Source: Cobetia sp. cqz5-12
Lineage (GTDB): Bacteria > Pseudomonadota > Gammaproteobacteria > Pseudomonadales > Halomonadaceae
Direction: 5' to 3'
DNA: 64,000 bases
Assembly (NCBI RefSeq): GCF_016495405.1
Contig: NZ_CP044522.1
Coordinates: forward strand, 992,001 to 1,056,000
The notes beneath the pieces were generated by a model that was not told the origin of the DNA, searched no databases, and worked only from the letters and a program-made list of their open reading frames with translations. The position numbers and the translations under genes were made by a program. Below are positions 46,932 to 57,764 of this stretch, in pieces; the stretch's first letter is position 1, and each line of letters begins with the position of its first letter.

Positions 46932-47165
46932 ATGAGCACCATTGAAGAACGCGTCAAGAAGGTTGTGGCTGAGCGCCTGAACGCCAAAGAAGAAGAAATC
47001 CAGAACTCTTCCTCTTTCACTGAAGACCTGGGCGCCGATTCCCTGGACACCGTCGAGCTGGTGATGGCTCTTGAAGAGGAATTCGATACTGAAATTCCTG
47101 ACGAAGAAGCAGAGAAGATCACCACCGTGCAGGAAGCTATCGATTACATCGTCAACCACCAGTAA
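46932..47165 (+). CDS. acpP: Acyl carrier protein
   Basis: A 77-residue acidic protein carrying growing acyl chains on a 4'-phosphopantetheine attached to Ser37 in [18 protein letters not shown]. Sequence is nearly identical in pattern to E. coli AcpP. AGGAG precedes the ATG with a rather long spacing of 12. Codon use is restricted (many GAA, AAG), consistent with high expression. Confidence 0.98.
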   Translation: MSTIEERVKKVVAERLNAKEEEIQNSSSFTEDLGADSLDTVELVMALEEEFDTEIPDEEAEKITTVQEAIDYIVNHQ

Positions 47166-47504
47166 GGTGTGTTGAAGCGATCACGGAGCAACCTGTTGCT
47201 CATGGTCGTGATGCAATTGTCTGTACGTTCAAGAGCCGCACTGTTCCTCAGTGCGGCTCTTGTCGTTCAGGGATGTGCTGCGCAATGCCGCGCCGACAGG
47301 GCGCGAATTGCCTGGTGGTAGACGGCGGGCTTCGTGACAAATGCCTCTTTGTGGCAAGTGTCGGAATTCCTTCGTGAAAGTGGCCAGAAAAGCGCTTGAA
47401 AACCGACTGCCCACGCATGGCCAGGTTTCTGTATAATGCGCTCAATTACCGTCCGGGCGTCCATGGCCCTGGCGTGCCAATTCGATAGTTTTGGAGGAGA
47501 CACG
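47166..47504 (+). other. Intergenic region acpP/fabF
   Basis: The 339 bases contain the acpP terminator (47231-47261), a TATAAT at 47432-47437 that may serve a fabF promoter (no good -35 at standard spacing), and the GGAGGAGA ribosome-binding site of fabF. No further feature was seen. Confidence 0.5.
47231..47261 (+). terminator. Terminator after acpP
   Basis: Perfect 13-bp stem AAGAGCCGCACTG (47231-47243) and CAGTGCGGCTCTT (47249-47261), loop TTCCT, followed by TGTCGTTC. It would allow acpP transcripts to end before fabF. Confidence 0.75.
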
Positions 47505-48749
47505 ATGCCTCGCAGAAGGGTAGTGGTAACAGGTCTTGGCCTGGTAACCCCGGTCGGGAATACCGTCGAGGAAAGCTGGAGCAACATCAAGGCGGGCAAG
47601 AGTGGCATCGCGGCCATCGAGCATTTCGATGTCAGCGGTTTCAATACCCGTTTCGGTGGCTCCATCAAGGACTTCGATGTGAGTCAGTACCTGAACCCGA
47701 AAGAGGCCCGCAAGATGGACCTCTTCATCCAATACGGTATCGCGGCGGCCCACCAGGCCATCACCGACTCCGGCATTGAATGCACCGAAGACAACGCCGA
47801 GCGTATCGGTGTCGCCATCGGGTCCGGTATCGGCGGCCTGCCGATGATCGAGCACAACCACAAGGCGCTGGAGAAGGGCGGTGCGCGTCGCATCTCGCCG
47901 TTCTTCGTGCCGGGCTCCATCATCAACATGATCTCCGGCAATCTGGCGATCCAGTTCGGTTATCGTGGTCCGAACATCGCGATCACCACTGCCTGTACCA
48001 CCGGGACGCACAACATCGGTTATAGCGCACGTACCATCGCCTATGGCGATGCCGACGTGATGGTGGCCGGTGGTGCCGAAATGGCGACCACGCCGCTGGG
48101 CCTGGGGGGCTTCTCCGCGGCGCGTGCGCTGTCGACCCGCAACGATGATCCGCAGGCGGCCAGCCGTCCGTGGGACCGCGACCGTGATGGCTTCGTGCTG
48201 TCCGACGGTGCCGGTGTCGTCGTGCTGGAAGAGTACGAGCACGCCAAGGCGCGTGGCGCGACCATCTACGCCGAGGTGCTCGGGTTCGGCATGTCCGACG
48301 ACGCTCACCACATGACAGCACCGCCCGAAGACGGCCGTGGTGCGGCCGCCGCGATGCGCAACGCCATCCGTGACGCCAAGCTCGAGCCGGGCCAGATCGA
48401 CTACATCAATGCCCACGGCACCTCCACCAATGCCGGCGATAAGGCGGAAAGTCTCGCTGTCGAATCGGTGCTGGGTGATGCGGCGCGTGATGTAGCGGTC
48501 AGCTCCACCAAGTCGATGATCGGTCACCTGCTGGGCGCTGCCGGTGCGGTCGAGGCCGTGTTCTGCGTGCTGGCGATGCGTGACCAGATCGCGCCGCCGA
48601 CCATCAACCTGGACAACCCGGCCGAGGGCTGCAATCTCGACTACGTGCCGAACGTCGCACGTGACATGAAGATCGAGTACACCCTGTCCAACTCGTTCGG
48701 CTTCGGTGGCACCAACGGCTCGCTGGTGTTCGGCAAGCTCAAGGACTGA
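47505..48749 (+). CDS. fabF: Beta-ketoacyl-ACP synthase II
   Basis: A 414-residue condensing enzyme. The catalytic cysteine is Cys164 in [13 protein letters not shown], and the two histidines lie in [12 protein letters not shown] and [18 protein letters not shown]-terminal [14 protein letters not shown] is typical. GGAGGAGA upstream fixes ATG 47505. Part of the fab cluster but with its own possible -10 at 47432, so it may also be transcribed alone. Confidence 0.97.
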   Translation: MPRRRVVVTGLGLVTPVGNTVEESWSNIKAGKSGIAAIEHFDVSGFNTRFGGSIKDFDVSQYLNPKEARKMDLFIQYGIAAAHQAITDSGIECTEDNAERIGVAIGSGIGGLPMIEHNHKALEKGGARRISPFFVPGSIINMISGNLAIQFGYRGPNIAITTACTTGTHNIGYSARTIAYGDADVMVAGGAEMATTPLGLGGFSAARALSTRNDDPQAASRPWDRDRDGFVLSDGAGVVVLEEYEHAKARGATIYAEVLGFGMSDDAHHMTAPPEDGRGAAAAMRNAIRDAKLEPGQIDYINAHGTSTNAGDKAESLAVESVLGDAARDVAVSSTKSMIGHLLGAAGAVEAVFCVLAMRDQIAPPTINLDNPAEGCNLDYVPNVARDMKIEYTLSNSFGFGGTNGSLVFGKLKD

Positions 48750-48778
48750 TCACACGTTTTCGTGTTCTCTCTCCTCAG

Positions 48779-48806
48779 ACGCGCTCCCATCCGGGGGCGC
48801 GTTTGT
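48779..48806 (+). terminator. Probable terminator after fabF
   Basis: ACGCGCTCCC (48779-48788) pairs with GGGGGCGCGT (48793-48802), one G-T pair, loop ATCC, then TTG. It partly separates the fatty-acid genes from pabC. Confidence 0.65.
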
Positions 48807-48867
48807 CTGTGGGGCGTCACCTGCTTTGCGTGCCGTGCTCGCAACCGTTCTCTGGAGGGCTGTATCG

Positions 48868-49728
48868 ATGACGACTGATGCCTCTGGCAGCAAGAGCTCT
48901 GAAGACAAGTGTGCTCTTGCGGCGCTCGCCGCCGATCTGCCCAGTGATGACCGTGGCCTTGCCTATGGCGAGGGCGTGTTCGAGACGATTCTGGTGCGTG
49001 AGGGGCGGCCGCAGCTGTGGTCCTGGCACGAGGCGCGCCTGAGGCGCGGTTGTCAGCGTCTGGGGATTGCAGCACCCTCGGCAGCTGAGCTGGCGGCCTG
49101 TCTGGCGGTCTGTCAGGGCGAGGGGCTTGAAGTGCTCAAGCTTATCGTCACCGGCGGCTCTGGCGGGCGGGGCTACAGGGCACCGGAGTCACCGCAGGCG
49201 CGCTTGCGGGCACGCGCGACGCCTTTTGCGGTCAATCAGCAGGCGCGGCGTGGCATCACGGCACGGGTTTGCGAGCTGCGTGTGGCCGAGCAGCCGGCAC
49301 TGGCGGGGCTCAAGCACCTCAATCGGCTCGAGAACGTGCTGGCGCGCCGTGAGTGGAGCGACACGACCATCAGCGAGGGGTTGTTGCTCAATGCGCAGGG
49401 CGAGCTGATCGAGGCCACCAGCATGAATCTGGCCTGGTATCGTGACGGGCGCTGGTTCACGCCGTGTCTTGATCGTGCCGGTGTCGAGGGCACGCTGCTG
49501 GCGGCGCTTGAGGCCGAGATGACGTTCGAACGAGTGCGTGAGGGGCTTGAGTCACTCGCGCGGGCCGAGCAGGTGGTCGTCATGAATTCCGTGCAGGGCG
49601 TCTGGCCGTTGCGCACTCTGCTCAAGTCCGATGGCGCGATTCTGTGCGAGTGGAAGGATGAGGCGCATCCGGCGCTGGACGAGTTGAATCACACTATCGC
49701 GCGCTTGCTGGGCGAGCCCGCGAACTGA
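48868..49728 (+). CDS. pabC: 4-amino-4-deoxychorismate lyase
   Basis: A 286-residue PLP enzyme (fold-type IV) that releases pyruvate to form p-aminobenzoate for folate. The PLP-binding lysine is Lys149 in GLKHLNRLENVLARREW; AYGEGVFETILV at the front and EATSMNLAWYRDGRWFTPCLD are family features. GGAGGG eight bases before ATG 48868 decides the start; the first ~20 residues are a variable extension. Same position, between fabF and mltG, as in E. coli and Pseudomonas. Confidence 0.93.
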   Translation: MTTDASGSKSSEDKCALAALAADLPSDDRGLAYGEGVFETILVREGRPQLWSWHEARLRRGCQRLGIAAPSAAELAACLAVCQGEGLEVLKLIVTGGSGGRGYRAPESPQARLRARATPFAVNQQARRGITARVCELRVAEQPALAGLKHLNRLENVLARREWSDTTISEGLLLNAQGELIEATSMNLAWYRDGRWFTPCLDRAGVEGTLLAALEAEMTFERVREGLESLARAEQVVVMNSVQGVWPLRTLLKSDGAILCEWKDEAHPALDELNHTIARLLGEPAN

Positions 49729-49800
49729 CGGAGGGCGACGAGCGTCAGCAGGCATGCCTGTGCGGTCGTCGCCTTCGCCATGAAGACTGGAAACCTGATT

Positions 49801-50802
49801 ATGCGAGTGTTCAAGATCCTCCTGATGCTGGTAGTGCTGGCCGTGGCTGCGGGTGTGGTGGGCTTTCGTTATTGGCAGGCGCAGTTGCTGTCACCGTTGG
49901 CGATCGAGAAGGAACAGCTGTTCGAGGTGCCCAAGGGCGCCAGTCTGACCAGGGTCGTGGGCGAGCTCGAGTCACAGGGCATCATCGAGGCGAGCTGGCC
50001 GTACAAGGTCTGGGCGCGCCTCGAGCCTGAGGCCGTCAATGGCCTGCGCGCCGGTGAATTCCGTCTCACGCCGGGCTTGAACGGCCGTGAGCTGGTGGCG
50101 CTGCTGTCCAGTGACGATGTGGTCAGCTATACCTTGACCGTGCCGGAGGGCTGGACCTTCGCCCAGATGCGCACCGCCATGGACGCCTCACCCAAGCTTG
50201 AGCACACGACTCGCGACATGAGTGACGAGGAGCTGATGGCGGCCGTCGGTGCAGAGGGCGAGGAGCCGGAAGGGCGCTTCTTCCCGGACACCTACCGCTA
50301 TCACAAGGGCGTCAGCGACCTCTCGCTCTACAAGCAGGCCTATACCCGCATGAGCAAGACGCTGGAGGAAGTCTGGGCCGGGCGTGACGACGACCTGCCG
50401 ATCACCAGCGCCTACGAGGCGCTGATCATGGCGTCACTGATCGAGCGCGAGACCGGCGCGCCGGAAGAGCGCGACGAGATCGCCGGCGTCTTCAAGCGTC
50501 GCATGGAGCGTGGCATGCGCCTGCAGACCGACCCGACCGTCATCTATGGCCTGGGCAAGGACTATGATGGCTCGCTGTCGCGCGCCGACCTGCGCAAGCC
50601 GACGCCCTGGAATACCTATGTGATCACCGGTCTGCCGCCGACGCCGATCGCGATGCCCGGGCGCGCCGCGCTGGAAGCGGCGGTGCACCCGAAGGAAGGC
50701 GATACCTACTACTTCGTCGCCAAGGGTGAGGGCAAGCATCATTTCTCGCGCACGCTGCGCGAGCACAACAATGCCGTGCGCCGTTATATTCTCAATCGGT
50801 AA
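49801..50802 (+). CDS. mltG: Endolytic murein transglycosylase MltG
   Basis: A 333-residue inner-membrane lytic transglycosylase proposed to terminate glycan strands. One N-terminal helix (ILLMLVVLAVAAGVVGF), a LysM-like region, then the YceG domain with EGRFFPDTYRYHKG, ALIMASLIERETG (catalytic Glu) and LQTDPTVIYGLG, ending TPWNTYVITGLPPTPIAMPG. ATG 49801 is preferred; ATG 49780 would add seven residues and has no better ribosome-binding site. Confidence 0.95.
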   Translation: MRVFKILLMLVVLAVAAGVVGFRYWQAQLLSPLAIEKEQLFEVPKGASLTRVVGELESQGIIEASWPYKVWARLEPEAVNGLRAGEFRLTPGLNGRELVALLSSDDVVSYTLTVPEGWTFAQMRTAMDASPKLEHTTRDMSDEELMAAVGAEGEEPEGRFFPDTYRYHKGVSDLSLYKQAYTRMSKTLEEVWAGRDDDLPITSAYEALIMASLIERETGAPEERDEIAGVFKRRMERGMRLQTDPTVIYGLGKDYDGSLSRADLRKPTPWNTYVITGLPPTPIAMPGRAALEAAVHPKEGDTYYFVAKGEGKHHFSRTLREHNNAVRRYILNR

Positions 50803-52673
<1,871 letters not shown>

Positions 52674-52973
52674 ATGCGCAGCTGGCTTTTTCTGAGGTGA
52701 TGGTCCGAGTGAAGGTCCGAGCTTCTGGCGTGAAGGGGCCGAGTGAAGGGCTGAGGAAGGACCTGAGCAAAGATCCGCGTGGAAAGCCGCGAGGCTGCGC
52801 GAGGCAAGGCGGGCAGGCTAGACTGAAGCCAGCTAGGCCGTTTGCTCGCCTTGGGTCAGATATCAGCAGGCAATGGCCGAAGAATACGCATTGATACGCA
52901 GCGTCAGTCCTCATGTGAGCGCTGACGCTCGTCACGGGACTGCATGTGCCGGGAGACCGGCCGGAGGTGAAGG
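52674..52973 (+). other. Intergenic region holB/pilZ with purine-rich repeats
   Basis: About 300 bases. From 52702 to 52775 the motif GTGAAGG or GGTCCGAG recurs (52702, 52714, 52730, 52743) as an irregular short repeat, just after the holB stop. An inverted repeat AGCGTCAG (52900-52907) and CTGACGCT (52922-52929) lies before the pilZ ribosome-binding site. No terminator or promoter was identified. Confidence 0.5.
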
Positions 52974-53324
52974 ATGGATACCGCTCCACAGCAAGGCCAG
53001 AAGGCGCTTTCGCTGACCATTCGTGATCAGAAGACCCTGTTGGCCGCCTACATGTCGACCCTCGTGCGCGGCGGCATCTTCGTGCCGACCACCGAGCGCT
53101 ACACCATGGGCCAGGAAGTCTATCTGCTGCTGACCCTGCCTGAGGAATCCGAGCGCATTCCGGTCACCGGGCGCGTGGTATGGATTTCCCCGCAGGGCGT
53201 CAGTGGCCGGCGTACTGCCGGCATCGGCATCCACTTCAGTGAAGAGGACCGCCAGGTGCGCGATCATATCGAGAACCACCTGGCCGGCATGCTCGGCAAG
53301 GGTCACGCGACCTATACGCTGTAG
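52974..53324 (+). CDS. pilZ: PilZ-domain protein (type IV pilus assembly PilZ)
   Basis: A 116-residue protein whose place after tmk-holB matches Pseudomonas pilZ. The core YMSTLVRGGIFVPTTERYTMGQEVYLLL, then PVTGRVVWISPQG and AGIGIHFSEEDRQVRDHIE. The RxxxR part of the c-di-GMP-binding motif is not seen at the N-terminus, as in PilZ proper, which does not bind c-di-GMP. GGAGGTGAAGG precedes the ATG. Together with comEC this hints at pilus-dependent functions elsewhere in the genome. Confidence 0.92.
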   Translation: MDTAPQQGQKALSLTIRDQKTLLAAYMSTLVRGGIFVPTTERYTMGQEVYLLLTLPEESERIPVTGRVVWISPQGVSGRRTAGIGIHFSEEDRQVRDHIENHLAGMLGKGHATYTL

Positions 53325-53349
53325 CGCGAGCGCAGCGTCGCTTCATCAT

Positions 53350-53395
53350 CTCGACCGGCAGTGCCATGGGCGCCCGCCGGTCGAGCACGTTTTTC
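53350..53395 (+). terminator. Terminator after pilZ
   Basis: Ten-bp perfect stem CTCGACCGGC (53350-53359) and GCCGGTCGAG (53376-53385), 16-base loop, followed by CACGTTTTTC. It may end or attenuate the holB-pilZ transcript. Confidence 0.7.
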
Positions 53396-53434
53396 GCCGC
53401 GCAGCGCGTGGCCATCAGTAGTGAGAGTTTCCGG

Positions 53435-54268
53435 ATGTTTGTCGATTCGCATTGCCACCTTGATCGTCTGAAACTGGAAGAGCACGGCGGCAGCCTCGAG
53501 GACGTGCTGGACGCCGCGCGCGCCCGTCACGTGCACCAGTTCCTCGCCATTGCCGTCACGCTCGACGATGTGCCCGAGATCTCGGCCATCGCCCAGCAGC
53601 ATGAGGATGTGGTGATTTCCGCCGGGGTGCATCCGCTGCATCAGGTCGACCCGGAACCCACGGTCGAGGACATCAAGAAGTGCGCCGAGCGCTTCGGCGC
53701 GGTGGCCATCGGCGAGACCGGCCTCGACTATCACTACGAGAGCGTCAGCCGCGAGCTGCAGTACGAGCGCTTCACGCGCCATCTGATCGCCGCGCGTGAG
53801 CTCGAGTTGCCGGTCATCATCCACACCCGCGAGGCGCGGGAAGATACCCTGGCGTTGATCAAGCAGCACACGGACCCCGCTGTCGGTGGCGTGCTGCACT
53901 GCTTCACCGAAGATCTCGATATGGCGCGCGTCGCGGTGGGCCACGGCTTCATGGTCTCCATCTCCGGTATCGTCACCTTCCGCAACGCCGAACACGTCCG
54001 CGAGCTGGCGCGTGCCATCCCGCTGGACCGCCTGCTGATCGAGACCGACAGCCCCTATCTGGCACCGGTGCCATACCGCGGTACTTCCAACGTGCCGGGC
54101 AATGTGGTCGAGGTGGCCGAATGTATCGCCGCCGAGCGCGGCATCACCGTCGATGAGCTGGCGATGCAGACCACCGCCAACTTCTATCGCCTGTTCCGCG
54201 CTGCCGCGCCGGAAGCACCGGACAACGTTCGCGAAGCGCTGGCCAGCAGCGGCATGCTCATCGACTGA
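53435..54268 (+). CDS. TatD-family metal-dependent hydrolase (YcfH)
   Basis: A 277-residue TIM-barrel hydrolase with the metal motif FVDSHCHLDRL, then GETGLDYHYE, PVIIHTREAREDTL, HCFTE and the aspartate in LIETDSPYLAPVPYRG. TatD proteins are deoxyribonucleases or related hydrolases; substrate is not clear for this member. In E. coli ycfH follows holB. ATG 53435 gives the family start; frame extension upstream lies in the hairpin region. Confidence 0.93.
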   Translation: MFVDSHCHLDRLKLEEHGGSLEDVLDAARARHVHQFLAIAVTLDDVPEISAIAQQHEDVVISAGVHPLHQVDPEPTVEDIKKCAERFGAVAIGETGLDYHYESVSRELQYERFTRHLIAARELELPVIIHTREAREDTLALIKQHTDPAVGGVLHCFTEDLDMARVAVGHGFMVSISGIVTFRNAEHVRELARAIPLDRLLIETDSPYLAPVPYRGTSNVPGNVVEVAECIAAERGITVDELAMQTTANFYRLFRAAAPEAPDNVREALASSGMLID

Positions 54269-54310
54269 GCGTGGTATCTCGCATGATCTGACCACCAGGG
54301 AGGGAACGTC

Positions 54311-54955
54311 ATGAATCCAGCCGCCATCCTCACCCAGCTGGGCGACAAGGCCACCAGCGGCAAGGCTTTGCCACCGGTGGATCAATGGCACCCGGCGCAT
54401 TGTGGCGAGATGGACCTCGTCATCCGCGCCGACGGGCGCTGGATGCACGAGGGCACGCCGATCGGTCGCGCGCGCCTAGTGCACATGCTGTCGCGGGTCA
54501 TGCGTCTTGAGTCTGATGGCAGCTACTGCCTGGTCACGCCGGCGGAGAAGGTCACCATCCAGGTCGAGGACCGCCCCTTCCTGGCGGTGGACTGCTCCCG
54601 CGTCGAGAGCGATCCTGCGCCGACTGAGCCCGGTCAGACAGAGTTCGAGCAGACAGGGCCCGGACAGACAGAGCCTCAGCCGGACGTCTGGCAGCTGGTC
54701 ACCGATCAGGGCGATGTCGTGCGACTGGAAGGGGATAGCTGCCTGACGCTGAGCGAGACGCCGGACGGCCTGTGGTTGCCGGAAGTGCCGGTGCGTTTCG
54801 GGCTTGCCGCGCGCCTGCACCGCAATCTCTACTATCGGCTGCTCGAGAGCGCCGAGACGCATGAGCAGGAAGACGGCAGCCTGACACTCGGCTTCATGAG
54901 CGGTGGGCGCTTCCAGATCCTGGGGCAGCTGGCGGCTGATGAGCTCGAGGTCTGA
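54311..54955 (+). CDS. DUF1285 family protein
   Basis: A 214-residue protein with the DUF1285 pattern: PPVDQWHPAHCGEMDLVIRADGRWMHEGTPIGRARLV, YCLVTPAEKVTIQVEDRPFLAVD and FGLAARLHRNLYYRLLE. Function unknown. An in-frame 15-bp repeat inserts the segment around residues 107-121 (54629-54673; PGQTE recurring), which is absent from the core domain. AGGGAGG upstream supports ATG 54311. It follows the TatD gene by 42 bases. Confidence 0.88.
   Translation: MNPAAILTQLGDKATSGKALPPVDQWHPAHCGEMDLVIRADGRWMHEGTPIGRARLVHMLSRVMRLESDGSYCLVTPAEKVTIQVEDRPFLAVDCSRVESDPAPTEPGQTEFEQTGPGQTEPQPDVWQLVTDQGDVVRLEGDSCLTLSETPDGLWLPEVPVRFGLAARLHRNLYYRLLESAETHEQEDGSLTLGFMSGGRFQILGQLAADELEV
54629..54673 (+). repeat. In-frame 15-bp repeat within the DUF1285 gene
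   Basis: CCCGGTCAGACAGAG (54629-54643), a diverged TTCGAGCAGACAGGG (54644-54658) and CCCGGACAGACAGAG (54659-54673) are direct copies. They encode PGQTE, FEQTG, PGQTE. The repeats fall in a linker between two conserved blocks. Confidence 0.8.
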
Positions 54956-54963
54956 ACTCGTCA

Positions 54964-54993
54964 GAGCCTGTCTGAGCCTGTTTGAGCCTGCCG
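54964..54993 (+). repeat. 10-bp direct repeat, three copies, after the DUF1285 gene
   Basis: GAGCCTGTCT, GAGCCTGTTT and GAGCCTGCCG follow one another at 54964, 54974 and 54984, beginning eight bases after the stop codon. No hairpin is associated. Confidence 0.7.
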
Positions 54994-55071
54994 CCTTCTG
55001 CTCTCTTTTCCTTGTGTCCCTCGCGTTCTACCTCGCTCCCTTTCACTCGCCGTCAGCCATTGCAGGTCTTC

Positions 55072-57651
55072 ATGTCGTCACCACTTCCTCCCATCGAGCC
55101 CGACAGCGCCGCGCCCCTTGGGGCAGATTCCGCAGCATCGCCACTGGCGCTGGCCGTCGATCAGCTGACGCAGCGATTGACGGATCAGCAGCGCGCCGTG
55201 GTGGCACATCGCGGACGACACGCACGGGTGGCGGCGGTGGCGGGGTCGGGCAAGACCACCACGCTGGTGGCGCGGGTGCTGAGCCTGCTGGCGGAAGGCA
55301 TACCGGCGCAGCGGATTCTGGTGCTGATGTTCAACCGCTCGGCGCGTGAGGACTTCGTCGCCAAGCTGGCGCAGTCGGCCCCGCCGGGCACACGGCTGCC
55401 CGACATCCGCACCTTCCACTCCATCGGCCATCGCCTGACCACCACTCTGGTGCGCTGGGGCAGCCTCGAGCCGCGCGAACTCATCCAGCAGGACTGGGCA
55501 TTGGAGCGTCTGCTCAAGCAGGCCGCCCAGCGTGCGCTGGGCGATGCCGATCGCGCCGATCGTGAGGCAGCGCTGGAAGGCGAGCGCCTTGAAGCGCTCG
55601 CCCAGTTCTGTGATCTGGTCAAGGCCGAGATGTGCGAGCCGACGCTGCTGTACGAGCGCATGAACCTCGGCGAGCACACCGGCCACTTCGTCGAGTCCTT
55701 CGCCCAGCTTGAGCAGCTGCTCGAGCAGTACGGCCAGATGACCTATGCCGATCTGCTCTACCGGCCGCTGCGCCAGCTGGAGAGGGAGCCCGAGACCCGC
55801 GCGCGCATCCAGGGGCATCTGCAGCACGTCATCATCGATGAGTATCAGGACATCAATGAGGCGCAGCAGCGCATGCTGGCGCTGCTGGCGGGTGCGCCAA
55901 CAGGCGAGGCGTCGCTCGGCGAGTCGTCGCCCGGCGAGTCGTCGCTCGGCAAAGCCTCCTCGCCCGGCGAAGTGTCGCCCGCAGCCTCCGGCGCCTTGGC
56001 AGAAGTCATGGCGGTGGGGGATGCCAACCAGTGCATCTACGAGTGGCGTGGCGCGCGGCCTGACTACATGCTGACGCGCTTCGCCGAGAGCTTCGCCGCG
56101 CCACTGGATTTCCCGCTCAGCTATACCTTCCGCCACGGTCACCGTCTGGCACTGGCGGCCAATCACGCCATCGCCGCCAATGCGCGCCGTCCGGACCAGC
56201 TGTGTCTGGCCGCGCCCGGCACGCCGCCGACGCGCTTGTTCGAAGGCCAGGGCGCCGCCAGTCTGGTCGCGGCGCTCACGGCCTGGCGAGAGTCGGGGCG
56301 CAGTGGCGCCGAGGCCGCCGTGCTGGTGCGCAGCTGGGCGCTGTCGGTACCGGTGCAGTTGCAGCTGCTCAAGGCCGGCATTCCCTTCCGACTGGGGCAG
56401 GGGGATCGCTTCGTGTTCCGCCTGCCGCTGGTGCAGGCGCTGGCGGGCTATCTGGAGCTGGCGCGTGATGCCACGCGTCTGCGCGACCCGGCGCACCTGC
56501 TGCTGCTGTTCACCCAGCCCACCGCCTTCGTCGCGCGCGAGCGCCTCGAGCGTCTGTGTCAGCAACTGGCCGACAGCCAGCGCTGGCCACGCAAGGAAGA
56601 CCCTATCCTCGAGGGGCTCAAGCCGCTGCAACGCCGCAACCTGCACAAGCGCTGGAAGCTGTTGTGCGATCTGCCTGCGCTGGGCGATTGGGCGCCCGCG
56701 CGGCTGCTGCGCCATGTGGTCGATGAGCTGGAAGCCGACAAGGTGCTGCGCCGTGCCGCGGCCCGGCGTGACAAGGGCGAGGAAGATGTACGCCTGCTGG
56801 ATGTGCTGATCGAGCAGGCGGGGGAGCTTGCCAATGACCCCGACGCCTTCATCAATCTGCTGCGCAATCCGGTCGAGGACGCCGCCGACGGCGTGCTGAT
56901 CACCACGGTGCACGGGGCCAAGGGGCTGGAGTGGCCGCTGGTGGGGCTGTGGGGCATGAACGAGGAAGACTTCCCGGCCTACTCGCGTGACAACCCGCTG
57001 TCGCCGGAGCGCCTCGAGGAGGAGCGACGCCTGTGCTACGTCGGCGTGACGCGTGCTCGCGAGCAGCTGCACCTGTGGCGTGACGGCGGCACGCATACGC
57101 CAAGCCGCTTCTTGGCCGAGCTGTGCGTGGAGGACTGCACCCGCCTCGGCGACTGGATTCACGGTGCCGGCAAGCGTGCCAGACTCGCCCGTCTGCAGGC
57201 CGAGGACGGTGATGAGGCCGCCCGCGAGTCAGCGGACGGCAGCGATGAGCGCCTGCGTGTGGCGGCACCGGCACTTGGCGAGGCCTATCTGGCGCGACTG
57301 CCTCTGGCACGCCACGGCATCACGCCACCGACGCTGGAAGCGCTGCCGAAGAAGGCCGCCAAGTCCCCGGGCAAGCCGGCCAGCAAGTCGACTGCACAAG
57401 GCCAGTCAAGCTCTGGCGGCACCTATGCTCGCGGCGCTCGACAGGGCAATTGCTCTCCACGTGGCGAGCCGGCCGTGCTGCGACGCGTCGGTGATTGGGA
57501 GGTCGGTCAGCGCTTGCGCCACGAGAGTTTCGGGGAGGGGGTGATCGAAGAGGTCTCCGGCAATGAGGCCAATCCGCTGATCGAGGTGCGCTTCGCCGAT
57601 GGCAACAAGCGCCGCCTGATCGCCACGCGCGCCCCGCTGACAGTCTTGTGA
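55072..57651 (+). CDS. UvrD/Rep-family ATP-dependent DNA helicase
   Basis: An 859-residue SF1A helicase. Walker A AVAGSGKTTTLVARVL (about 55), motif II VIIDEYQDINEAQ (about 255), motif III GDANQCIYEWRGARPDYM, motif V TVHGAKGLEWPLVGLWGMNEEDFPA and motif VI RRLCYVGVTRAREQLHLW are intact. A C-terminal ~55-residue segment GQRLRHESFGEGVIEEV resembles the Tudor-like end of UvrD. An in-frame low-complexity insertion (about 278-303) lies between motifs II and III. It is not assigned to UvrD, Rep or PcrA with certainty. ATG 55072 gives the shortest complete form. The stop is followed at 57765 by sseA. Confidence 0.9.
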   Translation: MSSPLPPIEPDSAAPLGADSAASPLALAVDQLTQRLTDQQRAVVAHRGRHARVAAVAGSGKTTTLVARVLSLLAEGIPAQRILVLMFNRSAREDFVAKLAQSAPPGTRLPDIRTFHSIGHRLTTTLVRWGSLEPRELIQQDWALERLLKQAAQRALGDADRADREAALEGERLEALAQFCDLVKAEMCEPTLLYERMNLGEHTGHFVESFAQLEQLLEQYGQMTYADLLYRPLRQLEREPETRARIQGHLQHVIIDEYQDINEAQQRMLALLAGAPTGEASLGESSPGESSLGKASSPGEVSPAASGALAEVMAVGDANQCIYEWRGARPDYMLTRFAESFAAPLDFPLSYTFRHGHRLALAANHAIAANARRPDQLCLAAPGTPPTRLFEGQGAASLVAALTAWRESGRSGAEAAVLVRSWALSVPVQLQLLKAGIPFRLGQGDRFVFRLPLVQALAGYLELARDATRLRDPAHLLLLFTQPTAFVARERLERLCQQLADSQRWPRKEDPILEGLKPLQRRNLHKRWKLLCDLPALGDWAPARLLRHVVDELEADKVLRRAAARRDKGEEDVRLLDVLIEQAGELANDPDAFINLLRNPVEDAADGVLITTVHGAKGLEWPLVGLWGMNEEDFPAYSRDNPLSPERLEEERRLCYVGVTRAREQLHLWRDGGTHTPSRFLAELCVEDCTRLGDWIHGAGKRARLARLQAEDGDEAARESADGSDERLRVAAPALGEAYLARLPLARHGITPPTLEALPKKAAKSPGKPASKSTAQGQSSSGGTYARGARQGNCSPRGEPAVLRRVGDWEVGQRLRHESFGEGVIEEVSGNEANPLIEVRFADGNKRRLIATRAPLTVL
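55903..55980 (+). repeat. 15-bp in-frame repeat in the helicase gene
   Basis: Units GGCGAGGCGTCGCTC (55903), GGCGAGTCGTCGCCC (55918), GGCGAGTCGTCGCTC (55933), a diverged copy at 55948, and GGCGAAGTGTCGCCC (55966). They encode Gly-Glu-Ser-Ser-Pro/Leu type pentapeptides between helicase motifs II and III, a position expected to be conserved. Confidence 0.85.
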
Positions 57652-57764
57652 CCCTTGTGACAATGGACTTGAGACTCGGGCGACAAGGCAGCGCGATTGC
57701 CAAGCCTTGCGCCGAGCGCCATCATGCCTGCAGCGCATCTTCGTCTGCCCGAAAAGGAGTTTCC

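Noticed and set aside
55078..57162. 694-codon open frame opposite the helicase gene
   Set aside because: Antisense shadow of a conserved helicase; no plausible start or motif.
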